Positions 8,546-16,168 of a stretch of DNA of 44,983 nucleotides are shown here, piece by piece. Origin of the DNA: Deltaproteobacteria bacterium (GTDB lineage Bacteria; Desulfobacterota; Desulfuromonadia; Geobacterales; DSM-12255); NCBI GenBank assembly GCA_021849045.1, contig JAJZTK010000013.1, positions 1-44,983 of the forward strand, in the 5' to 3' direction. The number at the start of each line of letters is the position of its first letter. Positions within the stretch are counted from its first letter, which is position 1. The notes under the pieces are model-generated. The model saw only the letters and a program-made list of their open reading frames with translations, was not told the DNA's origin and searched no databases. The position numbers and the translations under genes are program-made.

Positions 8546-8601
8546 GTGACTGGTAACTCGTGACTGGTGACTGGAAACGAAATAAACAAGTAACGAGTTA
8601 C
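8546..8601 (+). repeat. Tandem heptamer repeat with a 9-bp inverted partner
   Basis: Four head-to-tail heptamers (GTGACTG, GTAACTC, GTGACTG, GTGACTG) fill 8546-8573 in the gap between the AsmA-family and thioesterase genes. GTAACTCGT at 8553-8561 is perfectly complementary to ACGAGTTAC at 8593-8601, so the transcript could fold. No function is apparent. It resembles the short GTGACT-type repeats scattered through some bacterial genomes, from general recollection only. Confidence 0.6.
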
Positions 8602-8610
8602 GGATTTTTT

Positions 8611-8997
8611 ATGGAATTTCGCATTTACTATGAGGACACCGATGCCGGCGGGGTGGTGTACCATGCCAACTATCTGGGGTATTTCGAGCGTGCCAGGACC
8701 GAGTTCTTCCGGGAGCGCGGAGTGTCGGTCCGGGAGCTGCACGATCAGGGGAACCTCTTCCCGGTGGTACGGCTGGAGGTCGATTACAAGGCGCCGGCAC
8801 GACTGGATGACCTGGTCAGGATCGAGACCGAGGTGCTGGAGGCGGGGCGGACCTCGTTCATCCTGGGCCAGCGGGTGGTCCGGGTGGCTGACAACGCTTT
8901 GCTGGTAAGCGGCCGGGTGACCCTGGTGTGCGTCATGCCCGGCATGAAGGCAAAACGGCTGCCGGCCGAGGTCGTCCAGCTGCTGGAACGGGGCTGA
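8611..8997 (+). CDS. YbgC-type acyl-CoA thioesterase (hotdog fold)
   Basis: A 128-residue single hotdog domain. The N-terminal signature YYEDTDAGGVVYHANYLGYF contains the presumed catalytic Asp11 and His18 of the YbgC / 4-hydroxybenzoyl-CoA thioesterase family, which hydrolyses short or medium acyl-CoA or acyl-ACP. The ATG at 8611 places the signature at the usual distance from the N-terminus. A longer in-frame reading from the GTG at 8560 would start inside the heptamer repeat and is rejected. The ribosome-binding site is weak. It ends 9 bases before the GT2 gene. In many bacteria YbgC sits beside tol-pal, which is not the case here, so the physiological substrate is open. Confidence 0.88.
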   Translation: MEFRIYYEDTDAGGVVYHANYLGYFERARTEFFRERGVSVRELHDQGNLFPVVRLEVDYKAPARLDDLVRIETEVLEAGRTSFILGQRVVRVADNALLVSGRVTLVCVMPGMKAKRLPAEVVQLLERG

Positions 8998-9006
8998 GAG
9001 GCTTTG

Positions 9007-10017
9007 ATGGGCACGCAACCGCTGGTTTCCATCCTGATGCCGGTGAGAAACGAGGAGCGCTTCCTGCCGGCGGCCCTTCGCTCCCTTGCATCCCAGACCC
9101 TGACCGACTGGGAGCTGGTTGCGGTTGACGACGGCTCGACCGATGCCACGCCGGCCATTCTTGCGGAGGCGGCCCTTCGCGACCCGCGTATCCGGGTGAT
9201 GGGCTCACCGGAGCCGGGGCTCGTGCCGGCCCTGAACGCAGGGCTGGCCGCCTGCCGGGCATCGCTGGTGGCCCGGATGGATGGGGACGACGTGTCCCAT
9301 CCCCGACGCTTGGCCGGCCAGGCGGAGTTCCTCGCCAGGGAGCCGGGAGTCGGACTGGTTGCCTCGGCCTTCCGGCACTTTCCCCGGACCGGACTGCGGG
9401 TCGGCATGCTCGCCTACGAGTCATGGCAGAATGCATTGACCTCCCACGAGACAATGGTCGCCGATCTGTTCGTGGAGTCCCCGTTCGTCCACCCCAGCGT
9501 GATGTTCCGCCGGGAAGCGGTGCTGGCGGTCGGCGGCTACCGCGATCTGGGGTGGGCCGAAGATTACGACCTCTGGCTGCGGCTGGCCGGCGCCGGTATC
9601 CGATTCGCCCGTCTGCCAGAGAAATTCTTTTTCTGGCGCGACCGCCCGGAACGGGCAACGCGCACCATGACGGCATACAGCCCGGAGGCGTTCCGCTCCT
9701 GCAAGCTCCACCATCTCTGCCAAGGATTCCTCGAGGGGGAGCGCGAAGTAGTGCTGGCCGGCGCCGGCCGGGAGGGGAGGGCCTGGTGTCGGGCCTTGGC
9801 CGGGGTAGGGATGCGGGTATCTGCCTGGGTCGATGTGGACCCGCGCAAAGTGGGGCGGACCCTGCATGGCGCACCGGTGCTCCCGGCAGATGTGGTGACG
9901 CCCGACGGCCGCAAGCTGCTGATAACCGTCGGCACCCGCGGGGCGAGGGCCGGAGTGCGAGGATGGGCGCAGCAGGCTGGTTTTGTCGAGGGAAAGGATT
10001 TCCTGTGCGTAACGTGA
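9007..10017 (+). CDS. GT2 glycosyltransferase with C-terminal Rossmann-like extension
   Basis: Residues 5-215 are a GT-A fold family 2 domain: VSILMPVRNEERFL at the start, VDDGSTD near 40-46 and the metal-binding MDGDD near 91-95, then EDYDLWLRL in the acceptor-side region near 180. It should transfer a sugar from an NDP donor to a cell-surface glycan or lipid. Residues about 245-336 add a second module beginning VVLAGAGREGRAWCRAL, followed by WVDVDPRKVG, which reads as a dinucleotide-binding-type beta-alpha-beta unit (PglD_N-like or CoA-binding-like). The ATG at 9007 has GAGG at five bases; the TTG at 9004 is too close to it. It lies between the thioesterase and ispD and is probably co-transcribed. 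Donor and acceptor are unknown. Confidence 0.85.
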   Translation: MGTQPLVSILMPVRNEERFLPAALRSLASQTLTDWELVAVDDGSTDATPAILAEAALRDPRIRVMGSPEPGLVPALNAGLAACRASLVARMDGDDVSHPRRLAGQAEFLAREPGVGLVASAFRHFPRTGLRVGMLAYESWQNALTSHETMVADLFVESPFVHPSVMFRREAVLAVGGYRDLGWAEDYDLWLRLAGAGIRFARLPEKFFFWRDRPERATRTMTAYSPEAFRSCKLHHLCQGFLEGEREVVLAGAGREGRAWCRALAGVGMRVSAWVDVDPRKVGRTLHGAPVLPADVVTPDGRKLLITVGTRGARAGVRGWAQQAGFVEGKDFLCVT

Positions 10018-10054
10018 CAGGGACGTGGGAAAATACCCCTGAGAGAGGTGTGAC

Positions 10055-10759
10055 GTGGCGGTAATCGCACTGGTCCCGGCTGCCGGGATGGGGAAGCGGA
10101 TGGGGGCGGGGATCAACAAGCAGTACCTGCTGCTCGGTGGCATGCCGATCCTGGCCAGGACCCTGCGACTCTTCGAGGATGCCGTGTTTGTCGACCGGAT
10201 CGTTCCGGTCATCCCTGCGGACGAGATCGACTTCTGTCGGGAGCAGGTGGTGGAACGCTACGGTTTTCGCAAGATCGAGGAGATTGTGGCCGGCGGCAAA
10301 GAGCGGCAGCAGTCGGTCCTGAATGGTCTTCGTGCCCTTGAGGGGTGTGCCGATGACGACATCATCGTGATCCACGACGGGGTCAGGCCGTTCGTGCCGC
10401 AGCATGTAGTGCAACGCTCGATAGAGGTGGCCCGTGAACATGACGGTGCCCTGGTGGCGGTGCCGGTGAAGGATACGGTCAAGGTGGTGGAGGCCGGCAT
10501 TGTTACGGCCACCCCTCCCCGCGAGACCCTGTGGCTGGCCCAGACCCCCCAGACATTCCGCTACGGGGTGATCCGGGCGGCCCACGAGATTGCCGACGCC
10601 GAACAGTTTCTCGGTACCGACGATGCCTCCCTGGTCGAGCGGCTGAATGACAAGGTTCAGATCGTCATCGGCGATTACCGGAACATCAAGATTACTACCC
10701 CCGAAGATCTGGTGCTGGCGGAAGCGTTCCTGGCGGCGAAAAGCGAAAGTGAAAGGTGA
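10055..10759 (+). CDS. ispD: 2-C-methyl-D-erythritol 4-phosphate cytidylyltransferase
   Basis: A 234-residue cytosolic enzyme of the non-mevalonate (MEP) isoprenoid pathway. It joins CTP and 2-C-methyl-D-erythritol 4-phosphate to give CDP-methylerythritol. The nucleotide-binding N-terminus [11 protein letters not shown] with Lys22 (NKQYL), the VIHDGVRPF segment, KDTVK and TPQTFRY are all present, and length matches the family. The start is GTG with GAGAGG six bases upstream. It is followed after 7 bases by ispF, which encodes the enzyme two steps later. This ispD-ispF pairing is common in bacteria. No unusual features. Confidence 0.97.
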   Translation: MAVIALVPAAGMGKRMGAGINKQYLLLGGMPILARTLRLFEDAVFVDRIVPVIPADEIDFCREQVVERYGFRKIEEIVAGGKERQQSVLNGLRALEGCADDDIIVIHDGVRPFVPQHVVQRSIEVAREHDGALVAVPVKDTVKVVEAGIVTATPPRETLWLAQTPQTFRYGVIRAAHEIADAEQFLGTDDASLVERLNDKVQIVIGDYRNIKITTPEDLVLAEAFLAAKSESER

Positions 10760-10766
10760 CAATCCT

Positions 10767-11246
10767 ATGATGCGAATCGGTCATGGCTATGATGTCCACC
10801 GCTTGGTGGCGGAGCGGAAACTGATCCTCGGCGGGGTGGAGATCCCTCATGGTAAAGGGCTCCTGGGGCATTCGGACGCGGATGTGCTGCTTCACGCCAT
10901 AAGCGACGCCATCCTGGGCGCCATCGGCGAAGGGGATATCGGCAAGCATTTTCCCGACACCGATCCGGCCTACAAGGGGGCATCCAGCATCAAGCTGCTG
11001 CGTCATGTCTTTCTGCTCGCCGATGACAAAGGGTACCGGATCGGCAACGTGGATGCGACCATCGTTGCCCAGCGCCCCAAGCTGGCCCCCTATATCCAGC
11101 AGATGCGGGAGAATATCGCCGAGACCCTCGATTGTGAACCGGACCGGGTGAACGTGAAGGCGACCACCACCGAGGAGCTCGGCTTTGCCGGCCGGGGCGA
11201 AGGGATCGCCACCTATGCCGTTGCACTCCTGACGCAAAAACAGTAA
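10767..11246 (+). CDS. ispF: 2-C-methyl-D-erythritol 2,4-cyclodiphosphate synthase
   Basis: A 159-residue enzyme expected to form a trimer. It cyclises CDP-methylerythritol 2-phosphate, releasing CMP, in the MEP pathway. Metal ligands in GYDVHRL (Asp9, His11) and [12 protein letters not shown] (His near 44), the FPDTDP loop and the C-terminal [14 protein letters not shown] are intact. AAGGTGA lies seven bases before the ATG at 10767; a second ATG follows directly at 10770 and either could be used. It is coupled to ispD (7-base gap). Confidence 0.97.
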   Translation: MMRIGHGYDVHRLVAERKLILGGVEIPHGKGLLGHSDADVLLHAISDAILGAIGEGDIGKHFPDTDPAYKGASSIKLLRHVFLLADDKGYRIGNVDATIVAQRPKLAPYIQQMRENIAETLDCEPDRVNVKATTTEELGFAGRGEGIATYAVALLTQKQ

Positions 11247-11316
11247 CCACTTTTCATTCATGGGGGTGATGTGGTAAGGTCTACCCCTTTTGTCATTCCA
11301 ATTCAGAGAGTTATCC

Positions 11317-12768
11317 ATGTCCTTGAAGCTCTATAACACCCTGACCGGCACCAAGGAAGAATTCGTTCCGCTGGAACCGGGGAAGGTGAAAATGTATGTC
11401 TGTGGGGTGACGGTGTACGATCACTGTCATATCGGCCATGCCCGGGCCAATGTCGCCTTTGACGTGGTCTACCGCTACCTGCGGGCCAGCGGCTACCAGG
11501 TCACTTATGTCCGCAACTATACCGATATCGACGACAAGATCATCAATCGGGCCAACAAGGAAGGGGTGCCGTACAACGTCATCTCCGAGCGGTACATCCA
11601 GACCTTTGACGAGGATATGGCGCGGCTCGGCCTGGCCCTGCCGACCCACCAGCCGCGGGCGACCGAGCATATCGACGACATCATCCGCCTGGTCCAGACC
11701 CTGATCGACCGGGGCCATGCCTACCAGTCGGGCGGCGACGTCTATTTCAGCGTGGAGACCTTTCCCTCGTATCTCAAGCTTTCCAAACGGACCCTGGAGG
11801 AGATGCAGGCCGGGGCCCGGGTGGAGGTGGGGGAACTCAAGCGGAACCCGATGGATTTTGCCCTCTGGAAGGAGGCGAAACCGGGCGAGCCATTCTGGGA
11901 GTGCCCTTGGGGAAAGGGGCGGCCGGGGTGGCACATCGAGTGCTCTGCCATGAGCAGTTGCCTTTTGGGGGAGACCTTTGACATCCACGGTGGCGGCCGG
12001 GACCTGATCTTCCCCCACCACGAGAACGAGATCGCCCAGTCCGAGGCGGCCACGGGAAAGCCGTTCGTACGCTATTGGCTGCACAATGGTTTTGTCAACA
12101 TCAATGCCGAGAAGATGAGCAAGTCCCTGGGGAACTTCTTCACCATCCGGGAGGTGCTGGACCGTTACGACAGCGAGGTGCTCCGCTTTTTCCTCCTTTC
12201 GGCCCACTACCGTTCTCCCATTGACTTTTCCGACCAGAACCTGGCCGAGGCGGAAGTGGGTCTGGAGCGGATCTATAAGGCGCTGGCCGGGGTCGAAGAG
12301 GCGCTGGCCAGGCCGGCAGCCACCGGTGCTGCCGGCGCGGCACACGCCGAGTTGGGCGAGCGGCTCGCCGCGTTCGAGACCCGGTTCAAAGAGGCGATGG
12401 ACGATGACTTCAACACCGCCCAGGCCCTCGGCCACATCTTTGATCTGGTGCGGAGCGTGAACCGTTTTCTGGCCGAGAATGAAAGTAACCGCGCATTGCT
12501 GGAAGCGGTGCGGGCGGCCATGGCCATGGTGGCGGAGGTGTTCGGCATCTTTACGTCGGTGCCGGCGGCATTTCTGGAGCGGATGCAGACGAGGAAAGCG
12601 GATGAACTGACGATTCCGGTGGCGGAGATCGAGCGGTTGATCGAGGAGCGGACCGCTGCCCGCAAGGCGAAAGATTTCAAGCGGAGCGACGAGATCCGCG
12701 ACTTTTTGCTGGAGCGGGGGGTCGCCTTGCTGGACGGACCGCAGGGGACCAACTGGAAAGCGAAATGA
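11317..12768 (+). CDS. cysS: Cysteinyl-tRNA synthetase
   Basis: A 483-residue class I aminoacyl-tRNA synthetase charging tRNA-Cys. The HIGH motif appears as HIGHARAN and the KMSKS motif as KMSKSLGNF. Zinc/cysteine-selecting residues are seen in [19 protein letters not shown] and [10 protein letters not shown]. The DALR-type helical domain and the C-terminal anticodon-binding tail ([20 protein letters not shown]) are complete, and the length is normal. The ATG at 11317 has AGAGAG upstream and gives the standard N-terminus ([10 protein letters not shown]). It lies 70 bases after ispF and ends just before a bidirectional terminator, so it closes the plus-strand run. Confidence 0.98.
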   Translation: MSLKLYNTLTGTKEEFVPLEPGKVKMYVCGVTVYDHCHIGHARANVAFDVVYRYLRASGYQVTYVRNYTDIDDKIINRANKEGVPYNVISERYIQTFDEDMARLGLALPTHQPRATEHIDDIIRLVQTLIDRGHAYQSGGDVYFSVETFPSYLKLSKRTLEEMQAGARVEVGELKRNPMDFALWKEAKPGEPFWECPWGKGRPGWHIECSAMSSCLLGETFDIHGGGRDLIFPHHENEIAQSEAATGKPFVRYWLHNGFVNINAEKMSKSLGNFFTIREVLDRYDSEVLRFFLLSAHYRSPIDFSDQNLAEAEVGLERIYKALAGVEEALARPAATGAAGAAHAELGERLAAFETRFKEAMDDDFNTAQALGHIFDLVRSVNRFLAENESNRALLEAVRAAMAMVAEVFGIFTSVPAAFLERMQTRKADELTIPVAEIERLIEERTAARKAKDFKRSDEIRDFLLERGVALLDGPQGTNWKAK

Positions 12769-12794
12769 TAATGTGGCAAATAAGGGATTCAGAA

Positions 12795-12826
12795 ACGAAA
12801 ATGGCCGCGAAAGCGGCCTTTTTCGT
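12795..12826. terminator. Bidirectional rho-independent terminator
   Basis: The stem GGCCGC / GCGGCC closes a GAAA tetraloop, extended by seven further pairs (ACGAAAA with TTTTCGT) across one T-T mismatch. An A-tract on one side and a T-tract on the other let it work on both strands. It sits between cysS (plus) and the RHH gene (minus), which converge on it. Confidence 0.88.
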
Positions 12827-12847
12827 TGTCAGGATTGAAGCAGTTCG

Positions 12848-13033
12848 TCAGGCGGCCTGACGGTTCATTTCCAGGTTGGTCAGTCTGGTCTTGAACAGGG
12901 ACATGGCTTCACGCATGATGTCGGATACGCTCATGTGGGTCTGGTCCATCAATTGAGCCAGTTCCTGGCGCTCTTCGTCGCTGATCCGCATGGATACCAC
13001 GTTGTACCGGGGATTCTCTCTCATTCTGCCCAT
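12848..13033 (-). CDS. Small ribbon-helix-helix (CopG/MetJ-type) DNA-binding protein
   Basis: A 61-residue basic protein. The segment YNVVSMRISDEERQEL reads as the beta ribbon plus first helix and HMSVSDIMREAMSLFKTRL as the second helix of an RHH fold, which binds DNA as a dimer through the ribbon. The ATG has a near-perfect AGGAGG seven bases upstream, implying good translation. It stands alone, with no toxin gene next to it, so it looks like a free-standing regulator rather than a typical antitoxin. An inverted repeat (GTATTC/GAATAC) lies in its leader and might be its own operator. Function is inferred from fold only. Confidence 0.85.
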   Translation of the reverse strand: MGRMRENPRYNVVSMRISDEERQELAQLMDQTHMSVSDIMREAMSLFKTRLTNLEMNRQAA

Positions 13034-13336
13034 GGTTATTTCCTCCTATTGATAGTATTCGTTCGTTTTTGTTGAATACACAGAAGAATGCTAATTTGAT
13101 GCCAACTCCTGTGGCAAGGATGTTGTTGGTGTAACTTGCTTGAATTGTTGACTTATGTGATTTCTGGATGGTGTCGGGGGGAGGGCTGAAATGTGATGAG
13201 TTGTGCCATTTGCGGCACGCATCGGCAAAAAATATACATCAGCGCTAAAAAGATTATCCAACGGTTTGCGGGTAATGAGTGAAGCTGTTAATAAATAATA
13301 TCTTACGCTGCAACAGTAACAATATGTAATCACTAT
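13034..13336. other. Intergenic region, about 300 bp, AT-richer than surroundings
   Basis: It lies below the Fe-S sigma-54 activator and above the RHH gene, both on the minus strand. On that strand TTGTTA (13322-13317) and TATTAT (13300-13295) are 16 bases apart and could be a weak promoter giving a long leader to the RHH gene. GTGCC/GGCAC (13204-13219 region) can form a small hairpin. The 80-codon reading frame here (13333 to 13091) has no ribosome-binding site and unconvincing composition, and I do not call it a gene. Confidence 0.35.
13055..13079. promoter_or_regulatory. Inverted repeat in the RHH gene leader, candidate operator
   Basis: GTATTC at 13055-13060 and GAATAC at 13074-13079 are perfect inverted arms separated by 13 bases, 22 bases upstream of the RHH start codon. 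RHH regulators often bind short inverted repeats near their own promoter, so self-regulation is possible. Six-base arms can also arise by chance. Confidence 0.3.
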
Positions 13337-15613
13337 TTATGGTTGTTCGGTATCTCTCTTTCTGCCCTTAAGCCCGTGCTTGTCGAGGATACGGTAAAAG
13401 GTGCGGCGCGGGATATTGGCAAGTTGTGCCGCTTTTGACACATTGCCGCCCGCTTCTGACAGATAACGCAGGATCAGCTTCTTTTCCACCCGCATGACGT
13501 GGGGTTCACGTTCCTTTTTGAACGACTTGAGGTCAAGCACCTCTGGGGCCTCTTCCACGTAGTTTTCGGCGAAGATCAGCGGCAGGTTGCCGAGCCGGAT
13601 CGTGTCGTCATGGGTGAGCACCGCCGCCCGCTCAATGATGTTCTGCATCTCCCGGATATTGCCTGGCCAGGCATACCGCATCATGGCCTTCATGGCACGG
13701 TCCTCTATTCCCACAATCTGCTTGTTCAGTTTGGTTCGCGCTTTTTCCAGGAAGTGGTGGGCGAGCATGGGGATGGATTCGGTTCGCTTGCGGAGCGGCG
13801 GCATGGTGACGGTGAAGACGTTCAGGCGGTAATACAGATCCTCGCGAAACCATCCTTCTTTGACACCAGCCTCCAGATCCTTGTTGGTGGCGGCGATCAG
13901 GCGCACGTCCACATTCTTGGTGGTTGTGCCGCCGACCGGGCGGACATCGCCCGAGTCGAGGACACGCAGGAGTTCGGCCTGGAGTTTGGGGGTGATGTCA
14001 CCAATTTCGTCCAGGAAGATGGTGCCATTGTCGGCGGCTTCGAAGAGTCCTTTCTTGTCGGCGATCGCGCCGGTAAAGGCCCCTTTCTTGTGCCCGAACA
14101 GTTCGCTTTCCAGGAGCGAGTCGGTAAGAGTGGTACAGTTGAGCGTGACCAGGGGCTTGTCGTTGCGGCTGCTGTAGCGGTGAATGGCCCGGGCGGTCAG
14201 CTCCTTGCCGGTCCCGGATTCTCCCCGGATCAGAACGGTGGTGGGGGTGGGGCCGACCTGTTTGATCAGATCCAGCACCTCCGTGGTCTTCCGGTCGTTC
14301 CCCACGATGAACTGGTCGCCGTATTCCTTGTCCAGTTCCCGTTGGGCCAGTTCGTACTTTTCCAGGAGCCGGCCGCGATCCTCTTCCAGTTGCCGCAGGT
14401 TGTGCGGCAGACACATGTCGAGATCGGCCAATCCCTGGTACACGGCCACTGCATACTCGCGGCAGGTCCGGTAGCCACAGGCTCGGCAGTTCAGTTCGTC
14501 CTTTCTGGTCAGCTTGTTGGTTGTCTGAAGGATCTGCTTGATATCGGTTCCTTTGGGTTGCTGCAGCGGGGCGTATTTGTCGCTGAACGTCCGCTCAAGC
14601 GATGGGTGGGGTATCTGTTGGCGGTAGAGGGGGAGCGTCTGGTACGGCGCCCCCTTCTTGAAATGGTAGATGATCAGGTTTCGTTTGTAGAGGCTGGTGA
14701 GTTCCTTGTTCTTGCCCGGCCCCCCGATGCAGCCGTCATAGCAGAAGCGGAGATCGGCCATGCGGGGGCTGATCCGCCCCTGGGCCAGGTCCTTGATGAG
14801 TCCCATGACATTGACTTCTCCCTGGGCGGCAATGATCTCCGTGTCGAGCGGATCAGTGGCTATGGAAAAGGCCTTGAACGCTCCGTCGGCAATGGGGAAC
14901 AGCCGGCCCAGGTGTGGTTCGATGCCGTCGAACGGTTGCTCCGGGAGGGCCGAGAGCGTTATGGAGCGGTTGCGGAAGAAGTTGTCCAGTTCCCGGTAGG
15001 TCAAAATGACGTCGATGGCGTCGTAGTCTGTGTTTTGGTGGTTATCAAATTTGGCGGCAATGCAGGAACTTATATAGACAACCTTGGTCTGTGCGCCGTA
15101 CACTTCCTTGAGCCGGCGACCCATGGCCACCATAGGTGTGACGACCGGTACCAGGTAGTCGATGAGGGATGGGTAGTGGCGTTCGATGAGATCGACCACG
15201 GCAGGGCAGTGGGAGGCGATGAGGGGATGGGAAGCCTCCTCCATCACCTTTGCATACGGGCTGGCAATCAACTCCACACCAGAAGACCCTTCATGGACTT
15301 CGGAAAACCCGAGTTGCTTCAGTCCTGCCACCAGTTGCCCCGGGGTCACGTAGTGAAAAAATGCCGGGAACGAGCTGCCCAGGACTGCTATTACTGGCTC
15401 TGGCGAGGCAAGCAGATTTTCGGTTTCGACAAGCTTGTCGGACACCTGCTTTGCCTTCTGGGGACAGTTGTTGAGGCAGTTGCCGCAGCCGATGCAGCGG
15501 GAATAAATGATTTCGGTATAACTTTCTTCAACCTTTATCGCCTTGACCGGGCAGCTTCTGACACAGGAGTAACATTTACGGCACTTGTCGGGATTTGTGG
15601 TGATGGGGTGCAT
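13337..15613 (-). CDS. Sigma-54-dependent activator with ferredoxin and [FeFe]-hydrogenase-like sensor domains
   Basis: A 758-residue cytosolic regulator. Residues 11-21 and 40-50 carry two 4Fe-4S ferredoxin motifs (CxxCxxCxxxC each). Residues about 70-305 resemble the large subunit of iron-only hydrogenase and keep cysteines at H-cluster-like places: Cys136 (SHCPA), Cys184 (SSCIAAK), Cys291 and Cys295 (FCYDGCIGG). Residues 376-401 hold another Fe-S motif (Cys376, 379, 384, 401). A coiled-coil (about 405-430) leads to the sigma-54 AAA+ domain: Walker A GESGTGKE, GAFTGA at 511-516, Walker B FLDEIGD. A Fis-type helix-turn-helix lies at about 723-745. It probably senses redox state, oxygen or hydrogen and activates sigma-54 promoters. 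No receiver domain or paired kinase is present. The start has CGGAG eight bases upstream. Confidence 0.92.
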   Translation of the reverse strand: MHPITTNPDKCRKCYSCVRSCPVKAIKVEESYTEIIYSRCIGCGNCLNNCPQKAKQVSDKLVETENLLASPEPVIAVLGSSFPAFFHYVTPGQLVAGLKQLGFSEVHEGSSGVELIASPYAKVMEEASHPLIASHCPAVVDLIERHYPSLIDYLVPVVTPMVAMGRRLKEVYGAQTKVVYISSCIAAKFDNHQNTDYDAIDVILTYRELDNFFRNRSITLSALPEQPFDGIEPHLGRLFPIADGAFKAFSIATDPLDTEIIAAQGEVNVMGLIKDLAQGRISPRMADLRFCYDGCIGGPGKNKELTSLYKRNLIIYHFKKGAPYQTLPLYRQQIPHPSLERTFSDKYAPLQQPKGTDIKQILQTTNKLTRKDELNCRACGYRTCREYAVAVYQGLADLDMCLPHNLRQLEEDRGRLLEKYELAQRELDKEYGDQFIVGNDRKTTEVLDLIKQVGPTPTTVLIRGESGTGKELTARAIHRYSSRNDKPLVTLNCTTLTDSLLESELFGHKKGAFTGAIADKKGLFEAADNGTIFLDEIGDITPKLQAELLRVLDSGDVRPVGGTTTKNVDVRLIAATNKDLEAGVKEGWFREDLYYRLNVFTVTMPPLRKRTESIPMLAHHFLEKARTKLNKQIVGIEDRAMKAMMRYAWPGNIREMQNIIERAAVLTHDDTIRLGNLPLIFAENYVEEAPEVLDLKSFKKEREPHVMRVEKKLILRYLSEAGGNVSKAAQLANIPRRTFYRILDKHGLKGRKRDTEQP

Positions 15614-15639
15614 GGCATCGCTCCGGAGATATTTCTGGC

Positions 15640-15679
15640 AGAATAATGGATTTGAAAAAAATGTGCAAGAAGTGGCACA
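15640..15679 (-). promoter_or_regulatory. Candidate promoter and overlapping operator of the Fe-S sigma-54 activator
   Basis: On the minus strand TTGCAC (15668-15663) and TATTCT (15645-15640) are 17 bases apart, a moderate sigma-70 match. TGTGC (15662-15666) and GCACA (15675-15679) form an inverted repeat overlapping the -35 box, well placed for repression. The start codon is at 15613. Confidence 0.4.
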
Positions 15680-15891
15680 CTCCGGGGCGGAGGCAAAAAA
15701 ACACCCTAGTGACTAGGAGGGCAAGTCGACTAGGGCATAATGAGAGCCTTTCGGCTCTCGCAATCGTTTTCTTTGATGTAAGAATACACCCAACCCTGCC
15801 AGTCGGCAACGTGATTTTTTTGCATATCGGGAAGGAAAACCTCCCTACGAGATGCTCATTGCGTGTGGCCTGAATGATCTGCCCGGGTCAA

Positions 15892-15920
15892 TTGCGGGCT
15901 TGGCCACTTTATGCTATAAA
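15892..15920 (+). promoter_or_regulatory. Sigma-70-like promoter for the small protein / transglutaminase pair
   Basis: TTGCGG (15892-15897) and TATAAA (15915-15920) are spaced by exactly 17 bases. The -10 matches at 5 of 6, the -35 only in its TTG. A start near 15927 would give a leader of about 20 bases that still includes the GGGAGG ribosome-binding site of the gene at 15948. Confidence 0.45.
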
Positions 15921-15947
15921 GAATGTTACGTACTAATGGGAGGCATC

Positions 15948-16160
15948 ATGACACTGCACATGGACGAGCAAAAACTGTTGGCGGATTTTCGTAATCTGAC
16001 ACCGGATGCGCAAAAGGAACTGCTGGATTACGTGAACTTTTTGGCAAAGAAGCAGCGTTCCACCCACGGGGCGGAGCGTACCGGAGCCGGTTGCCAGTGT
16101 TCGCTGAAGCAGCCGGATAAGCGACCAGAGACGGCTAAAGAGCCGATCTTCACCGAATAG
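15948..16160 (+). CDS. Small helical protein of unknown function
   Basis: A 70-residue protein. GGGAGG four bases before the ATG at 15948 fixes the start. The first half (DEQKLLADFRNLTPDAQKELLDYVNFLAKKQ) reads as two amphipathic helices of the kind seen in small DUF2281-like or antitoxin-like proteins. The second half is polar and unstructured, with a Cys-x-Cys. It ends 8 bases before the transglutaminase-like gene and is probably co-transcribed with it. I cannot assign a function; no toxin gene is nearby. Confidence 0.7.
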   Translation: MTLHMDEQKLLADFRNLTPDAQKELLDYVNFLAKKQRSTHGAERTGAGCQCSLKQPDKRPETAKEPIFTE

Positions 16161-16168
16161 ATCCCCAC

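Larger units (their letters stand above)
15614..15947. other. Divergent intergenic region with CTAG-rich inverted repeats and a hairpin
   Basis: A 334-bp stretch between the minus-strand activator and the plus-strand small gene. CCCTAGT (15704-15710) pairs with ACTAGGG (15729-15735), and inside it CCTAG/CTAGG (15705-15717) is a second small palindrome; GACTAGG occurs twice. A perfect 7-bp stem GAGAGCC/GGCTCTC with loop TTTC lies at 15742-15759, followed by a T-rich but interrupted stretch. No credible gene was seen. A small RNA or regulator-binding site is possible. Confidence 0.4.

Noticed and set aside
12848-13033. RHH protein as an antitoxin
   Set aside because: No adjacent small toxin-like gene on either side; called a stand-alone regulator.
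13091-13333. 80-codon minus-strand ORF between the activator and the RHH gene
   Set aside because: No ribosome-binding site, biased and unconvincing composition, and no recognisable motif; treated as intergenic.
13499-15646. 715-codon plus-strand ORF antisense to the Fe-S activator
   Set aside because: Long only because of high GC codon bias; the opposite strand encodes a protein with intact domains.
15646-15873. 75-codon plus-strand ORF in the divergent intergenic region
   Set aside because: It covers the operator-like repeats and hairpin, lacks a ribosome-binding site and resembles no protein.
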